A model generated the notes under the pieces. The model was not told the origin of the DNA, made no database searches, and saw nothing but the letters and a program-made list of their open reading frames with translations. Shown here piece by piece: positions 39,484 to 49,126 of a DNA stretch of 64,000 nucleotides (its first letter is position 1; each line of letters opens with the position of its first letter). The translations under genes and the position numbers were made by a program. Source of the DNA: Chloroflexota bacterium (lineage in GTDB: Bacteria; Chloroflexota; Anaerolineae; Caldilineales; Caldilineaceae); contig JAGWYN010000003.1 in NCBI GenBank assembly GCA_018969295.1, positions 1-64,000 of the forward strand, given 5' to 3'.

Positions 39484-39723
39484 GGCATCCACCCTACAAC
39501 AAAAAACGCCTTCCCATTTGCTGCAGGAAGGCGCTTGATCAATTGGACCCAAGAAACCCACCCGCTCGACGGACGATCAATGGTTCGAAAAAACCTGCTC
39601 TTTGCAAAGCGTCAGGACTTTTTCTCACTACAACCGAAAACCGGGACTCCAGCGGGTTGTCGAGGCGTCGCTGCCTCGATTCACTTGGCTGCACTTTGCC
39701 GCAGCCTGTCTCTAAAAATCTCT
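39484..39723 (-). ncRNA. Structured 5' leader of the SAM-cycle operon, candidate riboswitch/attenuator
   Basis: About 240 nt between the predicted start (near 39723) and the mtnA ATG. Helices readable on the minus strand: GGCTGC/GCAGCC (39687-39706), CGAGGC/GCCTCG with a six-base loop (39661-39678), and ACAACC/GGTTGT around a GC-rich interior (39630-39660). A weaker hairpin CCTG...CAGG is followed by six Us (39588-39616), and a strong terminator ends the leader (39501-39533). I could not match it to the SAM-I, SAM-II, SAM-IV, SAH or T-box consensus. The ligand is not established; SAM, SAH, adenosine or MTA would fit the operon. Confidence 0.55.
39501..39533 (-). terminator. Intrinsic terminator inside the mtnA leader
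   Basis: On the minus strand, CGCCTTCC and GGAAGGCG form an 8-bp perfect stem with an 11-nt loop, followed by six Ts (39506-39501). It ends 17 nt before the mtnA ATG and leaves the ribosome site AGGGTGG downstream. A terminator placed between promoter and first gene implies conditional read-through. Confidence 0.8.
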
Positions 39724-39729
39724 TCAAAA

Positions 39730-39758
39730 ACAATAGCATAGCCAGAATGCCCTGTCAA
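39730..39758 (-). promoter_or_regulatory. Promoter of the SAM-cycle operon
   Basis: On the minus strand, consensus -35 TTGACA (39758-39753) is separated by 17 bp from -10 TATTGT (39735-39730, 4/6). Predicted start near 39723, giving the long mtnA leader. Confidence 0.7.
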
Positions 39759-39874
39759 AATTCTGGATTTCGCACCTTGAGAATCGAATCGCTGGTCGCT
39801 TCAGCAGCTGCAGCCTGCCATCGATCGCCTCTCGCGCGGTGACTATGCACGAGAGCAGTTCTGCGTTACAATAG

Positions 39875-40879
39875 ATGCTGATGAGCTCGATGCATCCTTG
39901 TGACCTTTCGATCGTGATCGTGAGCTGGAATGTGTGGCCTCTGCTGCAACGCTGCCTGGCGTCGATCGAACGCTGCAGCGTGGCGACAGCCCCCACACTG
40001 CGGGTTCTCCCCCAAGGGTGGCATCTGGAAGTCATCGTCGTCGACAACGCCAGCGCAGATGGCACCCCGGCCCAGGTTGCGGCCCATTTCCCCTGGGTGC
40101 AGGTGCTGGCCCAGAGACAGAACATTGGCTTTACCGGCGGCAACAACCGAGGCTTTGCCGCCAGCAAGGGACGTTTTCTGTATTTTCTCAACCCAGACAC
40201 CGAGCTGGTGGACGGGACGACAGCAGGCGCTTCACTGGCCACCCTGATAGCCCGGTTGGAGGCAGACCCGACGCTCGGCGTCGTGGGCCCACAGCTGCGC
40301 TATAACGACGGCAGCCCACAGCCCAGCGCCCGACGCTTTCCGCGTCCGCTCACCGGATTTTGGGAAAGCACCTGGCTAGGGCGCAGCTGGCCGAGCAACC
40401 CCTGGGCCCGCGCCCTGCGCATGGCAGAGTGGCCGGCAGAGCAATCCTGTGCTGTCGACTGGCTCGTCGGTGCAGCGCTGCTCTGCCGACGCAGCACGCT
40501 GGAAGCGGTCGCCACTGCTGCCGGCCCCTTCGACGAAAAATTTTTTATGTACAGCGAAGAACTCGACCTTTGCCGACGCATCCGGCAGGCAGGCTGGCAG
40601 GTGCTTTACGAACCCGCAGCACAGGTCCTCCACCATGAAGGCAAAAGCAGCGAACAGGTCTCGACCCAACGGCACATCCACTTCAATACCAGCAAGGTGC
40701 GCTACTGGTGCAAGTGGTTTGGCCCCCGCTGGGCTGCTGCCCTGCGGGGGTTTCTCCTGAGCGAATATCTCCTACAGATCGGGGTTGAAGGGGTGAAGCA
40801 ACGCCTTGGACACCGTCCCGAGCTGCGTCGAAGCCGGATCGAAGCCTACCTGGCTGTTCTGCGCAGTGGGCTGCGCTGA
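39875..40879 (+). CDS. Glycosyltransferase family 2 (rhamnosyltransferase-like)
   Basis: 334 aa. GT-A fold: DLSIVIVSWNVWPLLQRCLASI, EVIVVDNASADGT, NIGFTGGNNRGFAASKGRFLYFLNPDTEL, and later VDWLVGAALLCRRSTLEAV with FDEKFFMYSEELDLCRRIRQAGW, the arrangement seen in rhamnosyl- and galactofuranosyl-transferases of cell-surface polysaccharides. Three in-frame ATGs (39875, 39881, 39890) are possible starts. A TACAAT hexamer at 39867-39872 is so close that, if it is the -10, translation would be leaderless from 39881. No other polysaccharide gene is adjacent. Confidence 0.87.
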   Translation: MLMSSMHPCDLSIVIVSWNVWPLLQRCLASIERCSVATAPTLRVLPQGWHLEVIVVDNASADGTPAQVAAHFPWVQVLAQRQNIGFTGGNNRGFAASKGRFLYFLNPDTELVDGTTAGASLATLIARLEADPTLGVVGPQLRYNDGSPQPSARRFPRPLTGFWESTWLGRSWPSNPWARALRMAEWPAEQSCAVDWLVGAALLCRRSTLEAVATAAGPFDEKFFMYSEELDLCRRIRQAGWQVLYEPAAQVLHHEGKSSEQVSTQRHIHFNTSKVRYWCKWFGPRWAAALRGFLLSEYLLQIGVEGVKQRLGHRPELRRSRIEAYLAVLRSGLR

Positions 40880-40916
40880 GCAACCCCTGCACACCCCATG
40901 TGCACTCCTTTTAATT

Positions 40917-41909
40917 TTAATAGCCGAGCTCTTTGCTGACCTGATTGGGGATCGGCTGGCCAATGGCCGCAGCGGCCAGCAGCCCTGCCAGCTCATCCAG
41001 CTGGCGCCCGACCGCAGCCGGCAGCCAGCCGCCGCGGTGGGGGCTGAGGACGACATTGTCGAGTTCGTGGAAGGGCATCCGGGCAGGCAGCGTCCTGTCG
41101 CGTGCAGCTTCGTCGGGCGGGTAGCAGTACCAGACGTCGATGCCAGCAGCAGCTAGATGGCCGCAGCGCAGGGCCTGGTAGAACGCCTCCTCGTCGATCA
41201 CCGGGCCACGCCCGACGTTGATGACCACCGCCCCCGACGGCAGCGCTGCCAATTCGCGCGCCCCGACCAGGCCAACGGTCTCGGCAGTCTCCGGCAACAC
41301 GCAGATCAAAATATCGGTGGCTGGCAGCAGGCTTGGCAGATCGGCCAGGGTATAGACCGCCACGCCATTTTCGAACGGCTGAGGCGGGCGACGGCGGCGC
41401 ACGCCGCTCACCTGCATCCCCAGGGCCAGGCAGGGCGGTGCAAGCTGGCGGCCGATCGCTCCGTACCCCAGGATCAGAACCCGTTTACCCGCAAGAAGCA
41501 GAGAGGGCGCACCGAGATATCGTTGGCGCCAATCCCCCTGGCGCAGCTGTCGATCCAGTGGAACAATAAATTTCACCGCAGCAAAAAGCAATGCCAGGGC
41601 AAACTCGGCTGTCGCAACGTCGTTGTAATGCAAGTTGTGCAGCGTAACCTCCGGGTAACGCAAAAGCAGCGTCTGCATAGCAGGGGAGATACCAGCGTAG
41701 GGCACAATCACAGCCCGCAGCGCCGGTGCCCGTTCGATCCACTCTGGCTCAAGCGCACCGTGCACAAGCACATGACAGTCCGCAGGTGGCTCCTGCTCAG
41801 GTGCGGCTGTCAGCCGCACGTTGTCTGGCAACCGCTGGCGAAGAGCCGCAGCATGGCGGGCAAGATCGGAGGGGGGGATATGTACGTTGAGGGGAACAAC
41901 CGGCTCCAT
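40917..41909 (-). CDS. D-isomer-specific 2-hydroxyacid dehydrogenase
   Basis: 330 aa from ATG 41909, with AGGAGGA upstream. NAD-binding Rossmann motif ILGYGAIGRQLA, the catalytic Arg in VVINVGRGPVIDEEAFYQAL, the Glu region AGIDVWYCYPPDE, and the catalytic His in VVLSPHRGGWLP define the family (phosphoglycerate/formate/lactate dehydrogenase-like). The substrate-binding half is divergent, so the substrate is not assignable. It follows the RNase D gene by 31 bp on the same strand. Confidence 0.88.
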   Translation of the reverse strand: MEPVVPLNVHIPPSDLARHAAALRQRLPDNVRLTAAPEQEPPADCHVLVHGALEPEWIERAPALRAVIVPYAGISPAMQTLLLRYPEVTLHNLHYNDVATAEFALALLFAAVKFIVPLDRQLRQGDWRQRYLGAPSLLLAGKRVLILGYGAIGRQLAPPCLALGMQVSGVRRRRPPQPFENGVAVYTLADLPSLLPATDILICVLPETAETVGLVGARELAALPSGAVVINVGRGPVIDEEAFYQALRCGHLAAAGIDVWYCYPPDEAARDRTLPARMPFHELDNVVLSPHRGGWLPAAVGRQLDELAGLLAAAAIGQPIPNQVSKELGY

Positions 41910-41940
41910 CGTTTCCTCCTGCGCAACTACCGGCGCCCGG

Positions 41941-43134
41941 TCAGTCGCCCAGTGCAGCCGACTGGTGGAGCACCGCCAGGATCGGCGGTGCATAGCTCTG
42001 GATTTTCCAGGGTGTCAGCCCGGCAATCGACCGCAGCGCCTCCGCGCTGACCGGATTTTGTTGGGCGATCGCCAGCAGGGTGCTGTTGGGCAGGACGATA
42101 TCGGCGTCCACACCACGAGCAACGGCGGTCTCTGTGCGCCAGCGGCGCAGGTCATCGTAGCGCTGCTGAATCGCCTTGTCAAGCAACAGCTCGGAACGCC
42201 CATCGCCAGAGGGGAACGGCGGCAGCGGCTGGCCCTGGCTGGCACGGATTGTGTCCAGCAGTTCGCTGCCATAGCGGTGGATTTGCAGCGTAGAAAGCCC
42301 GTCGATCCTGACAAGTTCGTCCTGGCAGCCGGGCAGGGACTGCGCAAGCTGAACCAGGACAGAATCGTTGAGCACTTTGAAAGGGGGACGGTCTGCGCTG
42401 CGCGCAGCTTGTTCGCGCCAGTGCCAGAGGGCTTCGAGCACGTTGTGCTGGCCACGCGGGACCTCACGCACCGAGCGCATCTGCCAGAAGCTGCGCCCGT
42501 TCGGCTCGCGCTCGGCCAGGTTTCCCCTGGTCAATGCGGCAAAGGCATCCTGCGCTTCTTCCCAGCGACCACGCTGCTGGAGCGCCTCGACCAGCCGTTC
42601 GCGCAACGGCAGCAGAGAGTGTGTGTCCATCTGGGCATAGGCGATCTGGGCCGGGGTCAGCGGGCGCTGCCCCCAGTCGGTGCGCTGCATCCGCTTGTCG
42701 CTGACAATGCCAAATTGCTCTTCCAAAATCGCTGCCAGCCCGACCTGTTTCCAGCCCAGAATCCGGGCCGCCAGCTGAGTATCAAAGACACGCTGGAAGA
42801 TGAAGCCATGGCTGCGGTACAATGTGAGCATATCGTTGTCGGCTGCATGCATGACCACTTCCACCGCCGGGTCGGCCAACAGCTCGCCCAAGGGGGAAAG
42901 GTCGTTCAGCCGCAGCGGATCCACCAGATAATCTTCGACAACGGTCTGCTCTGGCGGGCCGTCTGCAGCGGCCACGGAGATCTGAATCAGACAGACTTTG
43001 CCCTGGTAGCTGTACAGGCTGTTGCTCTCCGTGTCGAGCGCAAAACGAGGCTGGCGGCGCAGCTGGTCGACCAGCCGGCGCAGGGCCTGAGGAGTATGAA
43101 CCAAAGGTTGTGCTGTTTTTGAGTAGAAGTACAT
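41941..43134 (-). CDS. rnd: Ribonuclease D
   Basis: 397 aa. 3'-5' exoribonuclease of the DEDD class acting in tRNA and stable-RNA maturation. Catalytic acidic residues are in FALDTESNSLYSY (Exo I), VVMHAADNDMLTLY (Exo II) and IAYAQMDTHSLLPLRERL (Exo III, DEDDy Tyr), followed by two helical HRDC-like domains (about 205-290 and 310-390), matching the E. coli RNase D layout and length. First gene of a likely two-gene unit with the dehydrogenase. Confidence 0.93.
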   Translation of the reverse strand: MYFYSKTAQPLVHTPQALRRLVDQLRRQPRFALDTESNSLYSYQGKVCLIQISVAAADGPPEQTVVEDYLVDPLRLNDLSPLGELLADPAVEVVMHAADNDMLTLYRSHGFIFQRVFDTQLAARILGWKQVGLAAILEEQFGIVSDKRMQRTDWGQRPLTPAQIAYAQMDTHSLLPLRERLVEALQQRGRWEEAQDAFAALTRGNLAEREPNGRSFWQMRSVREVPRGQHNVLEALWHWREQAARSADRPPFKVLNDSVLVQLAQSLPGCQDELVRIDGLSTLQIHRYGSELLDTIRASQGQPLPPFPSGDGRSELLLDKAIQQRYDDLRRWRTETAVARGVDADIVLPNSTLLAIAQQNPVSAEALRSIAGLTPWKIQSYAPPILAVLHQSAALGD

Positions 43135-43340
43135 TCCTGCCTATGCCAAAAACCTGATAAACTTCTGAAGAACCGTGACAGTTCTGTACGGTGGCTGGCA
43201 CTCGTGAGGAGCGCCAGAGTGTCTCTTGCAGGGTTCATCTTACTGTGCAGAAGAAACCGTGTCAAAACAGAGACGCTGAACGGTTCGTGCAAAACCAAAT
43301 CGAGCTTCGACTTTGTGCGCAGTTGTGAAAGGAGTGGGTC

Positions 43341-44261
43341 GTGCAGGTACCGATCAGAGCGAAAGCAGTGTCCAGCCCTACGCGGAGCCCCTTTCTGCGT
43401 TCGATCAGGCTGGAATTGCTGGGGTTGTTGTTGTTTGTCGCACTCTTCAGCTTGTTGAGGGGCATCGGGTCTGTGCTCTCCCCCTCTGGGCTGATTGCGC
43501 TGGGGCTGGGGATGGCGGCGGTTCCTGCGCTGCTCTGGCTGGCAGTTTTCTACCGGATCGACCAGGCCCAACCCGAGCCAAAACAGCTGGTCGCCCGGGT
43601 CTATCTGGCTGGCCTGTTGGTCGCTGCCGCACTGCACCAACCGATCTACGGGGTCTGGTTTGAGAGCAGCCGCTGGCTGGGAAACTACTGGTGGTCGCAG
43701 CTGTTCGGCGGGATCCTGGTCACCGGCATGGCGAGTGCGGCCATCGTCTACGCCACGGTACGGGCGACAATTTTTGCCGACCCAGCGTTTGATGAACGGC
43801 TGGATGGCATTCTGTACGCAGTGGCTGCCGGGCTTGGGGTTGCCACTGTCCACAACTTCGTCTACGTGATTCAGTATGGAGGCGTCGACCTGCAGATAGG
43901 CTCGATTCGCATGGTGGTCGATACCTTGGGCTACGCCAGCATGGCGGGGGTGCTCGGCTATTTCATCGGTCAGGCCCGTTTCGAAAAAACCCCCCTCTAT
44001 TATCTGCCTGCCGGGGTGACTTTGTCCGCGATATTGACCGGGCTCTATTTTTTCTTGATCGATCGGAGCGGCCGGGAGGGTCTGCATGCTGAACCCTGGC
44101 GTGACCTGGCGCTCGGGATCTTCTGGACGCTGCTGGTTCTGGGCGCCGTCAGCTGGCTGGTACGCCGCGCCAATGAGGAGAGTGCCCGGGTGGCCCTGCT
44201 GGCTGGCGAACCGTGGGTGGCCCAGGACGATTCAATACCCCCCACAGGAGCCGTACAATGA
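43341..44261 (+). CDS. PrsW-like membrane protein with degenerate protease motifs
   Basis: 306 aa, GTG start at 43341 with AAAGGAG eight bases upstream. Seven or more hydrophobic segments. The stretch FYRIDQAQPEPKQLVARVYLAG and FDERLDGILYAVAAGLGVATVHNFVYV follow the layout of PrsW intramembrane metalloproteases (anti-sigma-factor proteases). However, the first EExxK motif is not seen and the Glu of the usual VEN segment is His (H171), so catalysis is doubtful. Its stop overlaps the next gene by four bases. The call is by resemblance. Confidence 0.65.
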   Translation: MQVPIRAKAVSSPTRSPFLRSIRLELLGLLLFVALFSLLRGIGSVLSPSGLIALGLGMAAVPALLWLAVFYRIDQAQPEPKQLVARVYLAGLLVAAALHQPIYGVWFESSRWLGNYWWSQLFGGILVTGMASAAIVYATVRATIFADPAFDERLDGILYAVAAGLGVATVHNFVYVIQYGGVDLQIGSIRMVVDTLGYASMAGVLGYFIGQARFEKTPLYYLPAGVTLSAILTGLYFFLIDRSGREGLHAEPWRDLALGIFWTLLVLGAVSWLVRRANEESARVALLAGEPWVAQDDSIPPTGAVQ

Positions 44262-44971
44262 TCTGGTTCGACCGTCTGATCAAGCCAAGCCCAACCAACG
44301 AGCGGCCCGAGCCGCGCGAGCATCTGGTCAACGACCTGGCGGTTGCCGTGACCGTTCTCTTTGCGTTCCTGCTGGCGCTGGGGGTGCGCAACCAGGCCGA
44401 TTTTGCCAGCCAGTTTGTGTTGCTCAACGCTGGGGCAGCGAACGGCGGCGCACTCCGGGTGGCCTATCCCGACCGCTGGGCTGTGCGCGAGCAGACCGCA
44501 GGTGGGTTTACAGCGCTGCAGCTGGGCAGCCCCAGCCTGTATGAAACCCAGGTAACGGTGAGCAGCCGCCCCTTGGGGGAAGCGGAAAGCCTGGAACTGG
44601 CACGTTTTGAACGTTCGCTCAAGCTCGCCGCCAGCCTGGACACCTATCGCGAGCTGACCGCAGAGACACTGACTTTGTTGAACGGGACCCCAGCCATTGT
44701 GACCACCTACGGCTTTGTTGTAGATCCGGCACAGGAGGGCGGAGCCGCGGAGCTGCCCATCGTCGTCAAAGGCGAGGAGATCCTGTTTGTGGCCGGCGAT
44801 TTTCTGTACAGCGTGACGCTGCGCGCCGACGCCCTGGCGTGGGATGCCAGCGCCCATGCGTTTGCAGTGGTGACCGCCAGCCTGCGTCTGCAGCCGGTCA
44901 CCGAACTGTGGGCCGACCCAGCCCGGAGTCGCGGCTTTGACAGTGCTGTTCAAAACAAAGGAGGCAACTGA
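44258..44971 (+). CDS. Membrane-anchored protein of unknown function
   Basis: 237 aa. A short cytosolic N-terminus (about 27 residues) precedes one transmembrane helix (DLAVAVTVLFAFLLALGV) and an extracytoplasmic domain of about 185 residues rich in beta strands, with RVAYPDRWAVREQTAGGFTA and LTLLNGTPAIVTTYGFVVD, which loosely recalls PsbP/DUF1795-type folds. No family is recognised. Start overlaps the PrsW-like stop (ATGA), and its own stop shares one base with the next ATG, so three genes are tightly coupled. It may be a partner or substrate of the following protease (inference). Confidence 0.6.
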   Translation: MIWFDRLIKPSPTNERPEPREHLVNDLAVAVTVLFAFLLALGVRNQADFASQFVLLNAGAANGGALRVAYPDRWAVREQTAGGFTALQLGSPSLYETQVTVSSRPLGEAESLELARFERSLKLAASLDTYRELTAETLTLLNGTPAIVTTYGFVVDPAQEGGAAELPIVVKGEEILFVAGDFLYSVTLRADALAWDASAHAFAVVTASLRLQPVTELWADPARSRGFDSAVQNKGGN

Positions 44972-46790
44972 TGCGCTACCGTGCTGTGCTGGCCCTCCTG
45001 GCCAGCAGCCGTTCGCTGGGCAAGTTGCCCCTCCTGTGGGTTCTGTTGGCTGTGCTCACTCTGGCAGGGAGAGCACAGGCTGTGGAACGACTCTCGCTGC
45101 AGCGTGCGCTGCAGTCGGTGGTGCTGGTGCTGGTGCCCGACGCCAACGGCGAACTGCTCAGTTCGGGCAGCGGAACCGTCCTGGACGCCGAGCGCGGTCT
45201 GGTGCTCACCAATTTTCATGTGCTGGGCGACCTGGAAAGCGGCGAGTTTTTCAACCACACAGGCTCTACTGCGATCGGGGTGATGCCAGACACGCTGCGC
45301 GGGGCCCCTGTGCTACGCTACACAGCCCGCACCATCGCCCACGACCGCCGGTACGACCTGGCCCTGCTCCAGATCGACGGCCTGCTCGACGGGTCGACCG
45401 CACTGCCCAAAAATCTGGGGCTGACCGCACCGCCGCGAGGAGAAAGCGACGCGCTGCTGCCCGGCGACCGTATGGCCGTGATCGGCTACCCGGATCTGGG
45501 TGGCGCCACAGTCACCTACACGGAAGGGGTCGTCTCTGGCTTCCTGGACGAGGAAAACGACGGCGAGTTCGAGTGGATCAAGACCGACACCCAGATTGCA
45601 CCGGGCAACTCCGGGGGGCTGGCCATCGACCAGGCGGGCAATTTTATCGGGGTGCCGACGGCTGGCTACAGCCGCGCCGACGTCGCCAGCCAGATCGGAC
45701 TGGTGCGTCCGGGCGCGATCGCTCTGCGCTTCTATGACCAGGCGATCCTTGGGCAAGAGACCCACCAGGAGGTGAGCGAGCTCTCAGTCGCAACGGTGCG
45801 CAACGCCGAGTTCGGCGACGCCATCACCCTTCAGGACCGTGTCACCCGCCCGCTGGCTCTTCTTCCCAGCGGCACCACCGATATCTACATGAGTTTCGAC
45901 TTTGCTGGCTTCCGCAACGGCCAGCGGTTTTCCTACGACTGGAAGCTCGACGGTCGCTCTCTTTACAAAGATGCCATCGACTGGCAGGAAGGTGCCCACG
46001 GCACCACCTGGCTGCACCTCTTCCTCGATCAGGGGCTGCCCGACGGGGTCTACACCGTTGAAATGCAGCTGGACGGGCTGCTGGTGCATACCGGTACGGT
46101 CACTGTCGGGGCAGCGCCCTCCACGCTTTCGGCCTCCTTTGGCCGGATCGTCTTTGCCCCGTCGCTCGATGCTGCCGGCCAGCCGCTCGACCCTGGCAGC
46201 TCCTTCTTCGCAGTCGACACGGTCTACGCCGTCTTCCCGGTGGCTGGGCTGGCGCGCGGCACCCCCTGGCGCACCCGTTGGCTGGTCGATGGCACCGAGG
46301 TGCTGGCCGACAGCGACGTATGGGCAGACAGCACCGTGCGATCGAGCTGGGTCAGCATCCGCCATCCAGAAGGGCTGCCGGTCGGCGAGTATACGCTGGA
46401 GCTCTACATCGGCGACCAGCTGGCACAACGCGGCACCTTCACGGTCGTAGAGCGGGCCGCAGCCAACCTGCTGAAGCCGGTGCGGGTCACCGGGATTGTC
46501 TCGGATCTCAACAACAGCCGGCGCACGGTGGCTGGAGCATTGGTCTCCGTGCTCCAGCCCGGGGTGAGCGTGCAGCAGTGGGTCGACAGCGACTTCGACC
46601 CGGCGTTGGTTCAGGCCAGCGGCAAAAGCGGACGCAACGGGCTCTACCAGCTCGACGGTCGCCTGGCCCCGGGCACCACCTATGCCATCGTCGTAATCCA
46701 CGACAGCTATCAACCCTTGATCGTCGACAGCTACACGGTGCCGGCGACAGCCGGCGACCCCTACTCGCTCAACCTGGCGCTGCACCCCTC

Positions 46791-46794
<4 letters not shown>
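44971..46794 (+). CDS. Exported trypsin-like serine protease with beta-domain repeats
   Basis: 607 aa. An N-terminal signal/anchor (LLWVLLAVLTLAGRAQA, about residues 20-37) is followed by a chymotrypsin-fold protease of the HtrA/trypsin_2 type with H83 (LTNFHVLG), D129 (YDLALLQ) and S214 (APGNSGGLA). No PDZ domain. Residues about 285-500 contain two related beta-domains (GTTDIYMSFDFAGFRNGQRFS; AVDTVYAVFPVAGLARGTPW) each with a W...DG core, then a C-terminal CNA/carboxypeptidase-regulatory-like module. Substrates unknown; cell-envelope quality control is plausible. trmFO overlaps the stop by 4 bp. Confidence 0.85.
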
Positions 46795-48143
<1,349 letters not shown>

Positions 48144-48149
48144 ACGGCC

Positions 48150-48992
48150 ATGTCAGCCCCCTCGCTGCCGCGGCGCCACGCCGCCTATGGTCTGTTTGCA
48201 CGCCTGCCCTACTGGCTGCTGGCTGCTCTGCTGATCGGCGTCCTCTCTGTCTGGCAGGTCGCTACCAGCGAAAGCTATACCGTGATCTTCACAGCGGTTG
48301 CCAGAGGCGTGGGGGTGACCCTCTCGGTCACTCTCCTGGCCTACGCCGGAGCACTCTGGGTGGGTCTTCTGGTCGGGCTGGCACGCGTCTCCAAGAACCG
48401 CCCGATCTACGAGATCGCCACCTTCTACGTCGAGGTCGTCCGCGGCGTCCCGATGCTGGTGCTGCTGCTCTATATCGCCTTTGTGGTGGCGCCGGCTGGG
48501 GTCTACGCCGCCAACTGGCTGGGAACCCAGCTGGCCCTGCTGGGCCCACTGGCGCAGCCGCTGGCTGATCTGCAGGTGCGCGATGTCGACTTCACAGCCC
48601 GGGCCATCCTGGCGCTGGTGATCGGCTACAGCGCGTTTCTGAGCGAAATTTTTCGCGCCGGCATCGAAAGCATCGAGCGAGGCCAGGTAGAAGCAGCCCA
48701 AAGTCTCGGGATGTCCCCCTGGCAGGTGATGCGCTACGTGGTGCTGCCCCAGGCGATCCGGCGGGTGCTGCCCCCTCTCGGCAACGATTTTATCGCCATG
48801 CTCAAAGATTCGTCGCTGGTCTCGGTGCTCGGGGTGCCCGACATCACCCAGATGGGCAAGGTCTACGCGGCCAGCACCTTTCTTTATTTCGAGACCTACA
48901 ACATCGTCGCCCTGCTCTATCTGGCCATGACGATCGTGCTCTCGTTGCTCGTGCGCTGGCTGGAACGCAGAATGCCGCAGAATGTGCGGTAG
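48150..48992 (+). CDS. Amino-acid ABC transporter permease (HisM/GlnP type)
   Basis: 280 aa. Inner-membrane permease with the amino-acid-type TM core: TAVARGVGVTLSVTLLAYAG, EVVRGVPMLVLLLYIAF, and the EAA loop AGIESIERGQVEAAQSLGMSPWQVMRYVVLPQAIRRVLPPLGN, which contacts the ATPase. It starts 6 bp after trmFO. No binding protein or ATPase gene is adjacent, so the partners must be encoded elsewhere or beyond this window. Substrate (polar or general amino acids) is a family-level guess. Confidence 0.92.
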   Translation: MSAPSLPRRHAAYGLFARLPYWLLAALLIGVLSVWQVATSESYTVIFTAVARGVGVTLSVTLLAYAGALWVGLLVGLARVSKNRPIYEIATFYVEVVRGVPMLVLLLYIAFVVAPAGVYAANWLGTQLALLGPLAQPLADLQVRDVDFTARAILALVIGYSAFLSEIFRAGIESIERGQVEAAQSLGMSPWQVMRYVVLPQAIRRVLPPLGNDFIAMLKDSSLVSVLGVPDITQMGKVYAASTFLYFETYNIVALLYLAMTIVLSLLVRWLERRMPQNVR

Positions 48993-49126
48993 CTGTTGTC
49001 CACCCAGCCGGAGGACAACAGTCGCCCAGCAGGGAACTGCCCAAGCCCGGCGCAACGTTTTACAAGGCAGCTGATTGCGCGCGTGCGCCAGACACTTCTA
49101 TCCAAAAAACTGAAAGGGGTTTGCAC

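Noticed and set aside
39583..39600. tRNA T-loop-like GGTTCGAA sequence
   Set aside because: No acceptor, anticodon or D-arm can be folded around it. No tRNA gene was recognised in the window.
39484..39723. Standard SAM-I (S-box) riboswitch or T-box upstream of mtnA
   Set aside because: The conserved SAM-I core (GAUGAAACC...GGCAACC) and the T-box sequence (GGUGGNACCGCG) are not present. A GCGGGUGGG stretch is only a partial resemblance.
43341..44261. Active PrsW protease
   Set aside because: Overall layout fits PrsW, but the EExxK motif is not seen and the key Glu of the second motif is His, so only a PrsW-like label is given.
46278..46790. In-frame extension upstream of trmFO
   Set aside because: It lies inside the protease gene and is Arg/Gly-rich. 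The FAD-binding N-terminus fixes the start at 46791.
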